Assembly: GCA_964361105.1 (NCBI GenBank)
Contig: CAYHZG010000008.1
Span: 1-17,198, forward strand
Source: CAYHZG01 sp964361105
Lineage (GTDB): Bacteria; Patescibacteriota; Minisyncoccia; 2-02-FULL-40-12
Length of the DNA: 17,198 bases
Reading direction: 5' to 3'
The notes beneath the pieces were generated by a model. It did no database searches, was not told where the DNA came from, and saw only the letters and a program-made list of their open reading frames with translations. Positions 1-5,601 of this stretch are shown in pieces. The position numbers and the translations under genes are program-made. Numbering within the stretch: the first letter of the stretch is position 1; every line of letters begins with the position of its first letter.

Positions 1-382
1 CAAGGTAAAAACGTTCAAAATAATATACGAACTAGTTGAAGAGCTGAGAAAAGATCTATCCGAACTGCTTGAGCCAGAAATCAAAAGAACAGTTCTGGGT
101 AAATTAAAGATTTTAAAATTATTCAAAAAGGGAACGAACTATCAGATTGTCGGAGGCAAGGTTAGTTGGGGTTTAGCCAGACGCGGCGCTTTGATTGACG
201 TTTTAAGAAATAATGGTAAAATTGTTTCCGGACGTCTATCTCAACTGCAGCATAATAAGGTGGATGTAGAAGAAGTTAAAGAAGGACTTGAATGCGGGAT
301 TCGCTTTGAGGGACCAGTAGAAATTAAGGAAGGAGACGTTCTGGAAATTTACGAAGAGGAAAAAATAAGGAAGAGCATCTAA
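1..382 (+). CDS. infB: Translation initiation factor IF-2, C-terminal part (partial)
   Basis: The open frame runs in from the left edge (first full codon at position 2) and ends with TAA at 380-382, giving about 126 residues. It matches the C-terminal end of bacterial IF-2: a helix segment (IIYELVEELRKDLSELLEP), the EIKRTVLG strand, then the last beta-barrel with GGKVSWGLARRGA, VEEVKEGLECGI and EIKEGDVLEIYEEE. In IF-2 this domain binds the formylmethionyl end of initiator tRNA and helps position it in the ribosomal P site. The GTPase domains lie outside the window. The stop is only 2 nt before the remnant tRNA-Cys, so the tRNAs may be co-transcribed with infB. The rbfA gene that often follows infB is absent here. 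Identification is firm; only the N-terminal extent is unknown. Confidence 0.93.
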   Translation, partial: KVKTFKIIYELVEELRKDLSELLEPEIKRTVLGKLKILKLFKKGTNYQIVGGKVSWGLARRGALIDVLRNNGKIVSGRLSQLQHNKVDVEEVKEGLECGIRFEGPVEIKEGDVLEIYEEEKIRKSI

Positions 383-415
383 AAGGCCACGTGGCGAAAG
401 GGTTAAGACGGTCTG

Positions 416-580
416 TCCCGATTTCTAAACAAATTCTACAGAATTTGTTTAGAAATCGAGGATCCTCGATAAATGTAAAGTTCGGCTGGGGAGCCAGACG
501 GCCAGGCAAGAGTCTGCAAAACTCTCAGAAATGGGTTCGACTCCCATCCCAGCCTCAGCCAAACTTTGCATTTATCGGGA
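416..580 (+). repeat. Palindromic element C1, with tRNA-Cys in its second arm
   Basis: The ends are TCCCGAT and ATCGGGA. Arm 1 (419-457) is a perfect hairpin of about 18 bp on a 2-nt loop. The linker AGGATCCT (458-465 approximately) follows. Arm 2 is a 22-nt inverted repeat, 467-488 against 556-577, with one mismatch and one G-U pair, closed by a complete tRNA-Cys. The same plan without a tRNA is seen at 11888, 12739 and 16879. It interrupts the outer tRNA-Cys with no visible target duplication. Confidence 0.85.
484..555 (+). tRNA. trnC: tRNA-Cys (anticodon GCA)
   Basis: A complete 72-nt cloverleaf: acceptor GGCTGGG (484-490) with CCCAGCC (548-554), U73 at 555, D stem GCC/GGC (493-495, 505-507), anticodon stem AGAGT/ACTCT (509-513, 521-525), loop CTGCAAA with GCA at 516-518, 5-nt variable loop, and T arm ATGGG/CCCAT with loop TTCGACT. 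CCA is not encoded. Position 8 is G (491) rather than the nearly universal U. The gene lies wholly inside arm 2 of element C1, whose stem overlaps the first five acceptor bases. It is the only intact tRNA-Cys in view. Confidence 0.93.
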
Positions 581-638
581 CAAAACCGCTATACGTGGGT
601 GCAATTCCCACCGTGGCCTTTAATAAAATTTATACATC

Positions 639-722
639 GCCCGGGTGGAGAAATAGGTATACTCGTCTCACTTAAGATGAGATGGCTAAAAAGCCGTGCC
701 GGTTCGACTCCGGCCCCGGGCA
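639..722 (+). tRNA. trnL: tRNA-Leu (anticodon UAA)
   Basis: A class II cloverleaf of 84 nt: acceptor GCCCGGG (639-645) with CCCGGGC (715-721), A73 at 722, anticodon stem TCTCA/TGAGA (666-670, 678-682), loop CTTAAGA with TAA at 673-675, a long variable arm GGCT/AGCC (684-687, 692-695), and T arm GCCGG/CCGGC with loop TTCGACT. The long variable arm and A73 fit tRNA-Leu. CCA is not encoded. There is no intron at the UAA anticodon, unlike many cyanobacterial counterparts. It lies 19 nt after the broken tRNA-Cys and just before a terminator. Confidence 0.96.
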
Positions 723-726
723 TCAC

Positions 727-760
727 AATCAAAAAACCGATGACCATCGGTTTTTTGATT
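727..760 (+). terminator. Intrinsic terminator after the tRNA cluster
   Basis: A perfect 15-bp inverted repeat, 727-741 and 746-760, has a 4-nt loop. Its CCGAT/ATCGG core is flanked by A6 and T6, so it can work on either strand. It starts 4 nt after tRNA-Leu and should end the infB-tRNA transcript. Confidence 0.85.
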
Positions 761-799
761 CGCCAAGCTCAAACTGCTACCATCAAATTAGAGGTGAAT

Positions 800-1057
800 A
801 TGTTTAATGACGACGAACCGAAACAGCCTCCGCCGCACGTTTATACGAAAGAAGAAAGAGAAACATTCGAAACAATCAATGCTCTTTTGCAAAATGGCGG
901 GAAAGTCATCGAGGGACACGAATTGATAAACGACCCAGAAAAAGGCAGCTACTACAGAATTGAAATTCAACAGGGGGATCAACGGCATGAGTTTGAATTA
1001 AAAATACCATTCCCGGTGATTTTCTTTCCCTGGCAGTGTTCAAGTCCGCTGAAATGA
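800..1057 (+). CDS. Small acidic protein of unknown function (85 aa)
   Basis: I do not recognise this protein. The start is ATG 800, preceded by the SD-like GAGGTG at 791-796. The longer open frame upstream runs through tRNA genes and is not credible. The product is hydrophilic and charged, with a PPP segment near residue 10, a helix-like part (YTKEERETFETINALLQNGG) and a strand-rich second half (YYRIEIQQGDQRHEFELKI), ending in a more hydrophobic tail (FPVIFFPWQC). There is no signal peptide or clear membrane segment. It lies between the tRNA terminator and the strong promoter of the next small gene. A possible promoter is TTGATT 755-760 with TACCAT 778-783, which is weak. The SD sets it apart from most housekeeping genes here. 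Confidence 0.62.
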   Translation: MFNDDEPKQPPPHVYTKEERETFETINALLQNGGKVIEGHELINDPEKGSYYRIEIQQGDQRHEFELKIPFPVIFFPWQCSSPLK

Positions 1058-1074
1058 AGCCGACTTCTCTACTT

Positions 1075-1103
1075 TTGACAAATAGCAAGTTCCGTGCTAT
1101 AAA
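1075..1103 (+). promoter_or_regulatory. Sigma-70-type promoter of the small membrane-protein gene
   Basis: TTGACA (1075-1080) matches the -35 consensus exactly. A 17-nt spacer leads to TATAAA (1098-1103). Transcription should start near 1110, leaving a leader of about 25 nt that carries the SD AAGGAGG before ATG 1135. This is the best promoter match in the window. Confidence 0.8.
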
Positions 1104-1134
1104 TAATATATCTGCACTTTAAAAAGGAGGAAGT

Positions 1135-1314
1135 ATGGTGAAACTCGGATTTTTTCTCGCCGGATTAGGACTGGTGCTAACGCTGTTTGGCGCCGGCACC
1201 AGTGACATGGCTGTCGAAATGGGTATACCAACCTATTTTGACGGTCTCATCATAGGCGCCATCGGATTGGCCCTTCTCGGAGTTGGGACCATAATCCTGT
1301 TTGAGAAAGGATAG
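1135..1314 (+). CDS. Small two-helix membrane protein of unknown function (59 aa)
   Basis: ATG 1135 to TAG 1312-1314 encodes 59 residues. A strong SD (AAAAAGGAGG, 1121-1130) lies 4 nt before the ATG, and a near-consensus promoter and a following terminator make it a single-gene transcription unit. Residues 3-22 (KLGFFLAGLGLVLTLFGAG) and 37-56 (GLIIGAIGLALLGVGTIILF) are hydrophobic, glycine-rich helices joined by a short polar loop (TSDMAVEMGIPTYFD), so a hairpin in the cytoplasmic membrane is likely. I cannot assign a family. The small glycine-rich two-helix form resembles many stress or membrane micro-proteins, but that is only a likeness. GTG 1138 is an alternative start. Confidence 0.78.
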   Translation: MVKLGFFLAGLGLVLTLFGAGTSDMAVEMGIPTYFDGLIIGAIGLALLGVGTIILFEKG

Positions 1315-1339
1315 GAAAGGATGACAACGAACAGGTCAA

Positions 1340-1384
1340 GACCGCCGCCACAGTTCTTCATGGACTCGTGGCGGTGTCTTTTTT
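1340..1384 (+). terminator. Intrinsic terminator after the small membrane-protein gene
   Basis: The GC-rich arm GACCGCCGCCAC (1340-1351) pairs, with a bulge, with GTGGCGGTGTC (1368-1378), followed by a run of six T. It separates the small SD-led genes from the rpsO promoter. Confidence 0.82.
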
Positions 1385-1398
1385 ATAAAAAATTGAAT

Positions 1399-1427
1399 TT
1401 GATTAAATAAATTTTTTCTGATAGAAT
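1399..1427 (+). promoter_or_regulatory. Promoter of rpsO, giving a leaderless or nearly leaderless mRNA
   Basis: TTGATT (1399-1404), a 17-nt spacer and TAGAAT (1422-1427). The rpsO ATG is at 1434, 7 nt after the -10 box, where transcription should start. There is no SD between them. The same geometry recurs before the genes at 5602, 6977 and 11516. Confidence 0.65.
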
Positions 1428-1433
1428 TTTTAT

Positions 1434-1703
1434 ATGGCTCTGACTCCGAAAGAAAAGACAAAAATCATCCAAAAGCACTCGCTTCACGAAAAAGACACCG
1501 GCTCGCCCGAAATCCAGGTTTCTCTATTCACCGAAGAAATAAAACGGCTGATAAAACATTTGAAAGACCACCCCAAAGACCATTCATCCAGAAGGGGTCT
1601 TTTGAAAATCGTTTCCAAAAGAAAACGACTAATGGATTATCTTAAAAAAGACGATCCCAAAAAATATAATTCAATTTCCAAGGATCTTGGATTAAGAAAA
1701 TAA
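1434..1703 (+). CDS. rpsO: 30S ribosomal protein S15
   Basis: This 89-residue protein has the usual S15 length and motifs: TGSPEIQVSLFTEEIKRL (about residues 22-39), HLKDHPKDHSSRRGLLKIVS (about 42-61) and KRKRLMDYLKKDDPKKY. S15 is a primary binder of the central domain of 16S rRNA and forms part of the intersubunit bridge. The ATG at 1434 sits just after a -10 box with no SD, so translation probably begins on a leaderless mRNA. The rpsO-pnp neighbourhood is conserved in many bacteria; here a NYN nuclease gene lies between them, starting 7 nt after the rpsO stop. Confidence 0.97.
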   Translation: MALTPKEKTKIIQKHSLHEKDTGSPEIQVSLFTEEIKRLIKHLKDHPKDHSSRRGLLKIVSKRKRLMDYLKKDDPKKYNSISKDLGLRK

Positions 1704-1710
1704 TTTTTTA

Positions 1711-2256
1711 ATGGCTTATCGATTTGCTTCGCTCGCCGCTTTGCCAAAACTTTTTATACCTTCAAAGAAAACTCAAACTGTTTCGATTTTCGTTGATGCC
1801 CAAAATATGTACCATTCAGCCAGAAACCTTTATAAGGCCAGGGTTAATTTTAAAGAGCTCCTAAAGTTCGCCGTCGCTGGAAGAAATTTGGTCAAAGCCA
1901 ATGCTTACGTTATAAAAAGCGACATTCCCGAAGAACAAGGATTCTTTGAAGCCCTCGAACGGTCAGGTTACTACCTGAAAATGAAAGACCTGCAGATTTT
2001 CCCCGGCGGGATGAAAAAGGCCGACTGGGATGTTGGTATTGCCATTGACGCCATTAGCATGATTCAAAAAGCCGAGGTAATGGTTTTTGTCACTGGTGAC
2101 GGTGATTTTATCCCCCTTCTTGAATACTTAAAACATCAAGGGATAACAGTAGAAGTAATCGCTTTTAGGCGTAGCACCTCTTCAAAACTCATCCAGGCGG
2201 CTGACCGGTTTTATGACTTGGAAGAAGAAGTGGATAGATTTTTACTAAAAAAATGA
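1711..2256 (+). CDS. NYN (PIN-like) domain protein, putative ribonuclease of the LabA/DUF88 type
   Basis: The 181-residue product shows the acidic motifs of the NYN/LabA-type nuclease fold: IFVDAQNMYH (D29, N32), KKADWDVGIAIDA (D105, D107, D113) and VTGDGDFIPLLEYLKHQG (D130, D132), then ITVEVIAF and a C-terminal helix. NYN domains are PIN-like and usually cut RNA with metal ions held by these aspartates. It starts 7 nt after rpsO, and its TGA overlaps the pnp ATG (ATGA, 2253-2256), which implies translational coupling to PNPase. I infer that an endonuclease is made together with a 3'-5' exonuclease. The substrate is unknown. Family assignment is firm; function is inferred. Confidence 0.85.
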   Translation: MAYRFASLAALPKLFIPSKKTQTVSIFVDAQNMYHSARNLYKARVNFKELLKFAVAGRNLVKANAYVIKSDIPEEQGFFEALERSGYYLKMKDLQIFPGGMKKADWDVGIAIDAISMIQKAEVMVFVTGDGDFIPLLEYLKHQGITVEVIAFRRSTSSKLIQAADRFYDLEEEVDRFLLKK

Positions 2257-4355
2257 GTGAAAAAGTTAAAAAATTCTCAACTGAATGGGGGGGCCGAAAA
2301 TTAGAAGTTGAAATCGGCCGTTTGGCTGGCCAGGCCGACGGCTCTATTTTTATAAAGTATGGCGACACTTCGGCCCTAATAACGGCCGTGGCCAGTAACA
2401 CTCCGCGAGAGGTGGATTACCTGCCCCTTATCGTCGACTATGAAGAGAGATATTACGCCGCCGGAAAAATAAAAGGTTCCAGATGGATAAAACGCGAGAC
2501 CAGACCCGGCGAAGAAGCGATTCTCCATGCCCGGATGATTGACCGAACTCTGCGGCCTCGCTTTGACCAAAGAATCAGAAATGACGTCCAGATAGTCGCC
2601 ACCATTCTTTCTTTTGACGAAGAAAACGAACCGGATATTCCTTCCATCATCGGCGCTTCTTTGGCTTTAATGATTTCTGGAATTCCTTTTGCCGGGCCGG
2701 TTGCCGCAGCCAGGGTTTGTGAAATCAACGGCAAATTGGTTCTTAACCCAACCTATGAAGAAAAAAAGGGGGCGGCCTTTGATTTAGTCGTCTCCGGAAT
2801 CCATGAAAAAGTGAATATGCTTGAATTCCAAGGTAATGAGATTCCCGAAGATAAAGTTCAAAAAGCGATAGAATTCGGCCACCAGGAATACAAAAAAATA
2901 ATTGAATTTCAAAATGACATAGTTAAGAAAACTAATATTCAAAAAAAGGAGATGGTGATTTTTGAACCAGATAAAAAAACGGCTGAAACTGTAAAAGATT
3001 TTCTCAAAGACAAGTTAGAAAATGCGCTCTATAAAGATAAGAGTAAAACCGAAACCCGGGAAAACATAAACGCTTTGAAAGAATCGCTGATTAAACATTT
3101 GAAAGAAAACTATAAAGACGAATATAGTCTCGAAAAAACCATCAAAGAAATGGAAAACATCATCGGAAAAAAACTAGATGAAATAGTCCATAAAAACATC
3201 TTGGAAAAAGAAAGACGCTCGGACGGAAGAAAACTTGATGAAATAAGACCCTTAATCATAGAAACAGGAGTGCTGCCTAGAACTCATGGGTCAGGCATTT
3301 TCCAGCGGGGCGAAACCCAGATCTTAAACATCTTGACTCTAGGGAGCCCGGGCAAAGAGCAGTGGATTGAAGAAATGGAAACCGAAAAAAAGAAATACTT
3401 TATGCATCATTACAATTTCCCGCCATTCTCCACCGGGGAAACCGGCCGGATCGGTTTTCCGGGCCGCCGCGAAATCGGCCATGGGGCCTTGGTTGAAAAA
3501 TCGCTTGAACCAGTCGTCCCGACCAAAGAAGACTTTCCTTATACTATTCGCCTCGTTTCAGAAGCTCTTTCTTCAAACGGTTCTACCTCGATGGCCTCGG
3601 TCTGCGCTTCGTCTTTATCTTTAATGGACGGCGGCGTGCCAATAAAAGAGCCGGTGGCCGGAATTTCCATTGGCCTGATTGTTTCGCCGGACGGCAAAAA
3701 ATTCAAACTTTTGACCGACATCCAAGGCGAAGAAGACCATTACGGCGACATGGATTTCAAGGTCGCCGGAACTAAAAATGGAATCACCGGCATCCAGCTT
3801 GATGTAAAAAGCGATGGCCTGACTAAAGAAATATTGGAAGCGGCCCTAGCAGAAGCCAAAAAAGTGCGGCTGAAGATTCTGCAAGAAATAAAAAAGGTAA
3901 TCGCTGGGCCGCGAAAAGAACTCTCGCCTTTTGCTCCGAGGGTCTATAAAATCCAAATCAATCCGGATAAAATCAGAAATGTCATCGGTCCGGGTGGCAA
4001 AATCATCAATGAAATTATTGCCCAGACCGGAGTGAATATAGATATTGAAGACTCGGGCTTGGTGTTCGTGACTTCGGTAAAAGAAGAAGGAGCCAAAAAG
4101 GCGTTGGAATGGATTAACAACCTGACCAGAGAGGTGAAAGTCGGGGAAATTTTTGAAGGAATCGTGGTAAAGATAATGGATTTTGGCGCATTTATAGAGC
4201 TCTTCCCGAATCAGGACGGCCTAGTCCATATTTCTGAAATCTCGGACAAGCGTATTGATAAGGTCTCTGACATCATGAAAGTCGGAGATCTAGTGAGAGT
4301 AAAAGTAAAGAAAATCGATGACCAAGGCCGGGTGAGCTTGACCATGAGGTTCTAG
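2253..4355 (+). CDS. pnp: Polyribonucleotide nucleotidyltransferase (PNPase)
   Basis: This 700-residue protein has the full PNPase plan: RNase PH domain 1 (about 12-140; AGKIKGSRWIKRE, RMIDRTLRPRF), a helical linker (about 240-310), RNase PH domain 2 (about 320-545), KH domain (about 563-620; IRNVIGPGGKIINEI) and S1 domain (about 628-700; GAFIELFPNQDGLVHISEIS). The catalytic aspartates of the second PH domain are in EEDHYGDMDFK (D495 and D501, equivalent to E. coli D486 and D492). It degrades RNA 3' to 5' with phosphate and can add tails in reverse. It ends right after the S1 domain, without the acidic tail of longer homologues. The start overlaps the NYN stop. Repeat A1 begins 9 nt after its stop. 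Confidence 0.97.
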   Translation: MSEKVKKFSTEWGGRKLEVEIGRLAGQADGSIFIKYGDTSALITAVASNTPREVDYLPLIVDYEERYYAAGKIKGSRWIKRETRPGEEAILHARMIDRTLRPRFDQRIRNDVQIVATILSFDEENEPDIPSIIGASLALMISGIPFAGPVAAARVCEINGKLVLNPTYEEKKGAAFDLVVSGIHEKVNMLEFQGNEIPEDKVQKAIEFGHQEYKKIIEFQNDIVKKTNIQKKEMVIFEPDKKTAETVKDFLKDKLENALYKDKSKTETRENINALKESLIKHLKENYKDEYSLEKTIKEMENIIGKKLDEIVHKNILEKERRSDGRKLDEIRPLIIETGVLPRTHGSGIFQRGETQILNILTLGSPGKEQWIEEMETEKKKYFMHHYNFPPFSTGETGRIGFPGRREIGHGALVEKSLEPVVPTKEDFPYTIRLVSEALSSNGSTSMASVCASSLSLMDGGVPIKEPVAGISIGLIVSPDGKKFKLLTDIQGEEDHYGDMDFKVAGTKNGITGIQLDVKSDGLTKEILEAALAEAKKVRLKILQEIKKVIAGPRKELSPFAPRVYKIQINPDKIRNVIGPGGKIINEIIAQTGVNIDIEDSGLVFVTSVKEEGAKKALEWINNLTREVKVGEIFEGIVVKIMDFGAFIELFPNQDGLVHISEISDKRIDKVSDIMKVGDLVRVKVKKIDDQGRVSLTMRF

Positions 4356-4364
4356 CTCGACTAA

Positions 4365-4557
4365 CGAAAAGCTACTCGGCATATGTCTTCGGGAACCGCT
4401 CACAAAACCCAGCGAGTTTTGCTCGCTGTACATACGACCTCGCAAAGTCAAGACTCCCAGGTACTTTTCAGAAAAAGTGCCTGGTTCAAACAATCTTGAC
4501 TTACCCTACTGCTCGGTCTCCTGAACTTCCCGAGAGACATATGCCTCGCGCTTTTCG
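4365..4557 (+). repeat. Structured repeat, family A, copy 1
   Basis: The terminal inverted repeat is CGAAAAGC (4365-4372) with GCTTTTCG (4550-4557), continued by GGCATATGTC and GACATATGCC. The core shares most bases with copy 2 at 12632: GAACCG.TC, AAACCCAGCGAGTTT (hairpin CAGCGAG/CTCGCTG), CTGTACATACG, CCTCGCAA, TACCCT.CTG and TCTCCTGAACTTC. Between CCTCGCAA and TACCCT is a variable arm: GTCAAGA/TCTTGAC closing a CCAGG..CCTGG hairpin. The ends and arm differ from copy 2 but stay self-complementary. No convincing ORF lies inside. It fills most of the pnp-4648 gap. Confidence 0.82.
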
Positions 4558-4593
4558 CTATATGGTCACAAGCTATTGAACCATTACAGCCAA

Positions 4594-4622
4594 TTGACAA
4601 TACCGCATAAATGCGGTAGTTG
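4594..4622 (+). promoter_or_regulatory. Possible promoter and inverted repeat before the gene at 4648
   Basis: TTGACA (4594-4599) is a perfect -35 box, but the -10 at the right distance (TAGTTG, 4617-4622) is poor. A perfect inverted repeat TACCGCAT-AA-ATGCGGTA (4601-4618) fills the spacer and could be an operator or, with the T run at 4621-4627, a weak terminator. The SD at 4635-4643 follows. Confidence 0.4.
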
Positions 4623-4647
4623 TTTTTCAGAACCTAAGGAGGACTTT

Positions 4648-5256
4648 ATGACAACTACAAGTGAAGGCGTCCAGGAAACCGCTGTAACCAAGGCAATCGA
4701 ACTCGTAGCAAAGGAGATTCGGAGAGCCATTTCCGAGAAAGTCAGCCAGATAAGCAACTTTCCGAAGATAGCTTTTGCCACAGACGAAGGGCTGGGCTAT
4801 GTAGATTCGGATGAAATCGGTAGCTTTACCTACTATAAGACCGATTTCTATCCTGGCATTCCTCTTTTCCGTGGGAAAGAACCGTTTGCATCGTCCGATA
4901 GAATGATCGTTCTTCTTCCGGACGGCATTTTCAGATTTGAGATGACAGACGGCGGTCTTATGCTCGATAGCGGCGCTTTTAGAAACCTGATCCAGCGGTT
5001 TCCAAAGTTTTCCAGTAGAACCGCTGACAATTTGCTAGTGATCTCTTATGGAGAAAGAGCACTGGCAGCGCTGGGAAGGAGACCTGTTGTTGAAAGAATC
5101 TGGGGAAGTGTAGTTCAAGGAGTATACGCTGATGTCGGCCAGGATTTCTGCCGGTCTTGCGGAACAGTTCAATCTGCCGACGTGCTTTTTCGCGAAGACC
5201 GTTGTCAAAACAAAAATTGTTCATTTCCGCAGGATTGGCTCTACGAAAGCTACTAG
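4648..5256 (+). CDS. Protein of unknown function with a C-terminal four-cysteine cluster (202 aa)
   Basis: I do not recognise this family. ATG 4648 is chosen because a strong SD (AAGGAGG, 4636-4642) lies just before it; an in-frame ATG at 4576 has none and overlaps the promoter region. Residues 1-36 are a charged helix (VTKAIELVAKEIRRAISEKV). A mixed alpha/beta domain follows (FPKIAFATDEGLGYVDSDEIGS, DRMIVLLPDGIFRFEM). The C-terminus holds C168-x2-C171 and C186-x4-C191, a likely zinc ribbon. There is no signal peptide or membrane segment. The SD and a following GC-rich terminator make it a single transcription unit between repeats A1 and B1, in the style of the small genes at 800 and 1135. 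It could be an accessory gene. Confidence 0.72.
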   Translation: MTTTSEGVQETAVTKAIELVAKEIRRAISEKVSQISNFPKIAFATDEGLGYVDSDEIGSFTYYKTDFYPGIPLFRGKEPFASSDRMIVLLPDGIFRFEMTDGGLMLDSGAFRNLIQRFPKFSSRTADNLLVISYGERALAALGRRPVVERIWGSVVQGVYADVGQDFCRSCGTVQSADVLFREDRCQNKNCSFPQDWLYESY

Positions 5257-5262
5257 AGATCT

Positions 5263-5325
5263 GCCGTCACATCAGAGAGAAGCTGCCCATTGGGCCCCGC
5301 TTCTCGGTGTGGCGGCTTTTTCTTT
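5263..5325 (+). terminator. Intrinsic terminator after the gene at 5256
   Basis: A long imperfect hairpin: GCCG.CAC (5263-5270) with GTGTGGCGGC (5307-5316), with GAGAAGC/GCTTCTC nearer the loop, then TTTTTCTTTTT. It starts 6 nt after the stop codon. Confidence 0.78.
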
Positions 5326-5381
5326 TTGGGCTTCGCCGGCGAGTCCTCAAAGAGAACGAGACGGAATCTTTTTGACTGTAA

Positions 5382-5541
5382 GGGTATATGCCTAATCAGG
5401 AACCTCATGAGCCGAGCCGTAAAAAGAAGATTAAGATTTGTAGCGAGGCGAATGAGGAGCGAGGGTTTATTATTATAAACAGGAGTTAAGATTATTATAA
5501 AAGTTTTACGAGGCCGAGCGTTTCCTGGTAGGCATATACCC
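5382..5541 (-). repeat. Structured repeat, family B, copy 1 (reverse orientation)
   Basis: The ends are GGGTATATGCC (5382-5392) and GGCATATACCC (5531-5541), a perfect inverted repeat. Read on the minus strand, the core matches copy 2 at 17016-17197 closely: GGAAACG.TCGGCCTCGTA, AACTTTTATA, AATCTTAACTCCTGTTT, ACCCTC.CTCCTC, TTCGCCTCGCTACAAA, ACGGCTCGGCTCA and GAGGTTCCT. Two places differ between copies: after CTCCTG (here GTTTAT/ATAAAC) and after CTACAAA. The ends also differ while remaining complementary. No credible gene lies inside. With the terminator before it and the promoter after it, it fills the 5257-5601 gap. Confidence 0.84.
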
Positions 5542-5565
5542 GAACAGTTATTCACAGCCAACCAT

Positions 5566-5594
5566 TTATCAACTCTTCAAAGAAAAAGTATAAT
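5566..5594 (+). promoter_or_regulatory. Promoter of the proline-rich membrane-protein gene; leaderless
   Basis: TTATCA (5566-5571), a 17-nt spacer and a perfect TATAAT (5589-5594). The ATG at 5602 is 8 nt after the -10 box, so transcription should start at or next to it. No SD is present. Confidence 0.72.
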
Positions 5595-5601
5595 AGGTTC
5601 A

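Larger units (their letters stand above)
385..619 (+). pseudogene. tRNA-Cys gene split in the anticodon by a palindromic element; probably a relic
   Basis: The 5' part is 385-415 and the 3' part 581-619. Together they make a 70-nt tRNA-Cys-like molecule: acceptor GGCCACG (385-391) pairs fully with CGTGGCC (612-618), the T arm is GTGGG/CCCAC (595-599, 607-611), and U73 (619) is typical of tRNA-Cys. Removing 416-580 exactly rejoins CTG+CAAA, an anticodon loop with GCA (Cys). The insertion lies between positions 34 and 35. The D arm looks decayed: GCG at 394-396 has no CGC partner, about 3 nt short, and the 27-43 pair is A-C. An intron later removed is possible, but the missing D stem and the intact tRNA-Cys inside argue for a relic. 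Confidence 0.72.

Noticed and set aside
385..619. The 165-nt insert in the tRNA-Cys anticodon as a group I or archaeal-type intron
   Set aside because: It shows no group I core that I can see, lies between positions 34 and 35 instead of the usual 37/38, matches three non-tRNA repeats in the window, and the outer tRNA lacks a D stem.
391..675. Plus-strand ORF across the tRNA region
   Set aside because: It overlaps both tRNA-Cys genes and element C1 and only reflects a lack of stops.
566..799. Upstream extension of the gene at 800
   Set aside because: It reads through tRNA-Leu and the terminator; the SD at 791-796 marks ATG 800.
4576..4647. Earlier start for the 202-residue protein
   Set aside because: It has no SD and overlaps the -35 box and inverted repeat; AAGGAGG lies before ATG 4648.
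5253..5561. Minus-strand 102-residue ORF
   Set aside because: It runs through the terminator and repeat B1, and has no start signal or recognisable protein.
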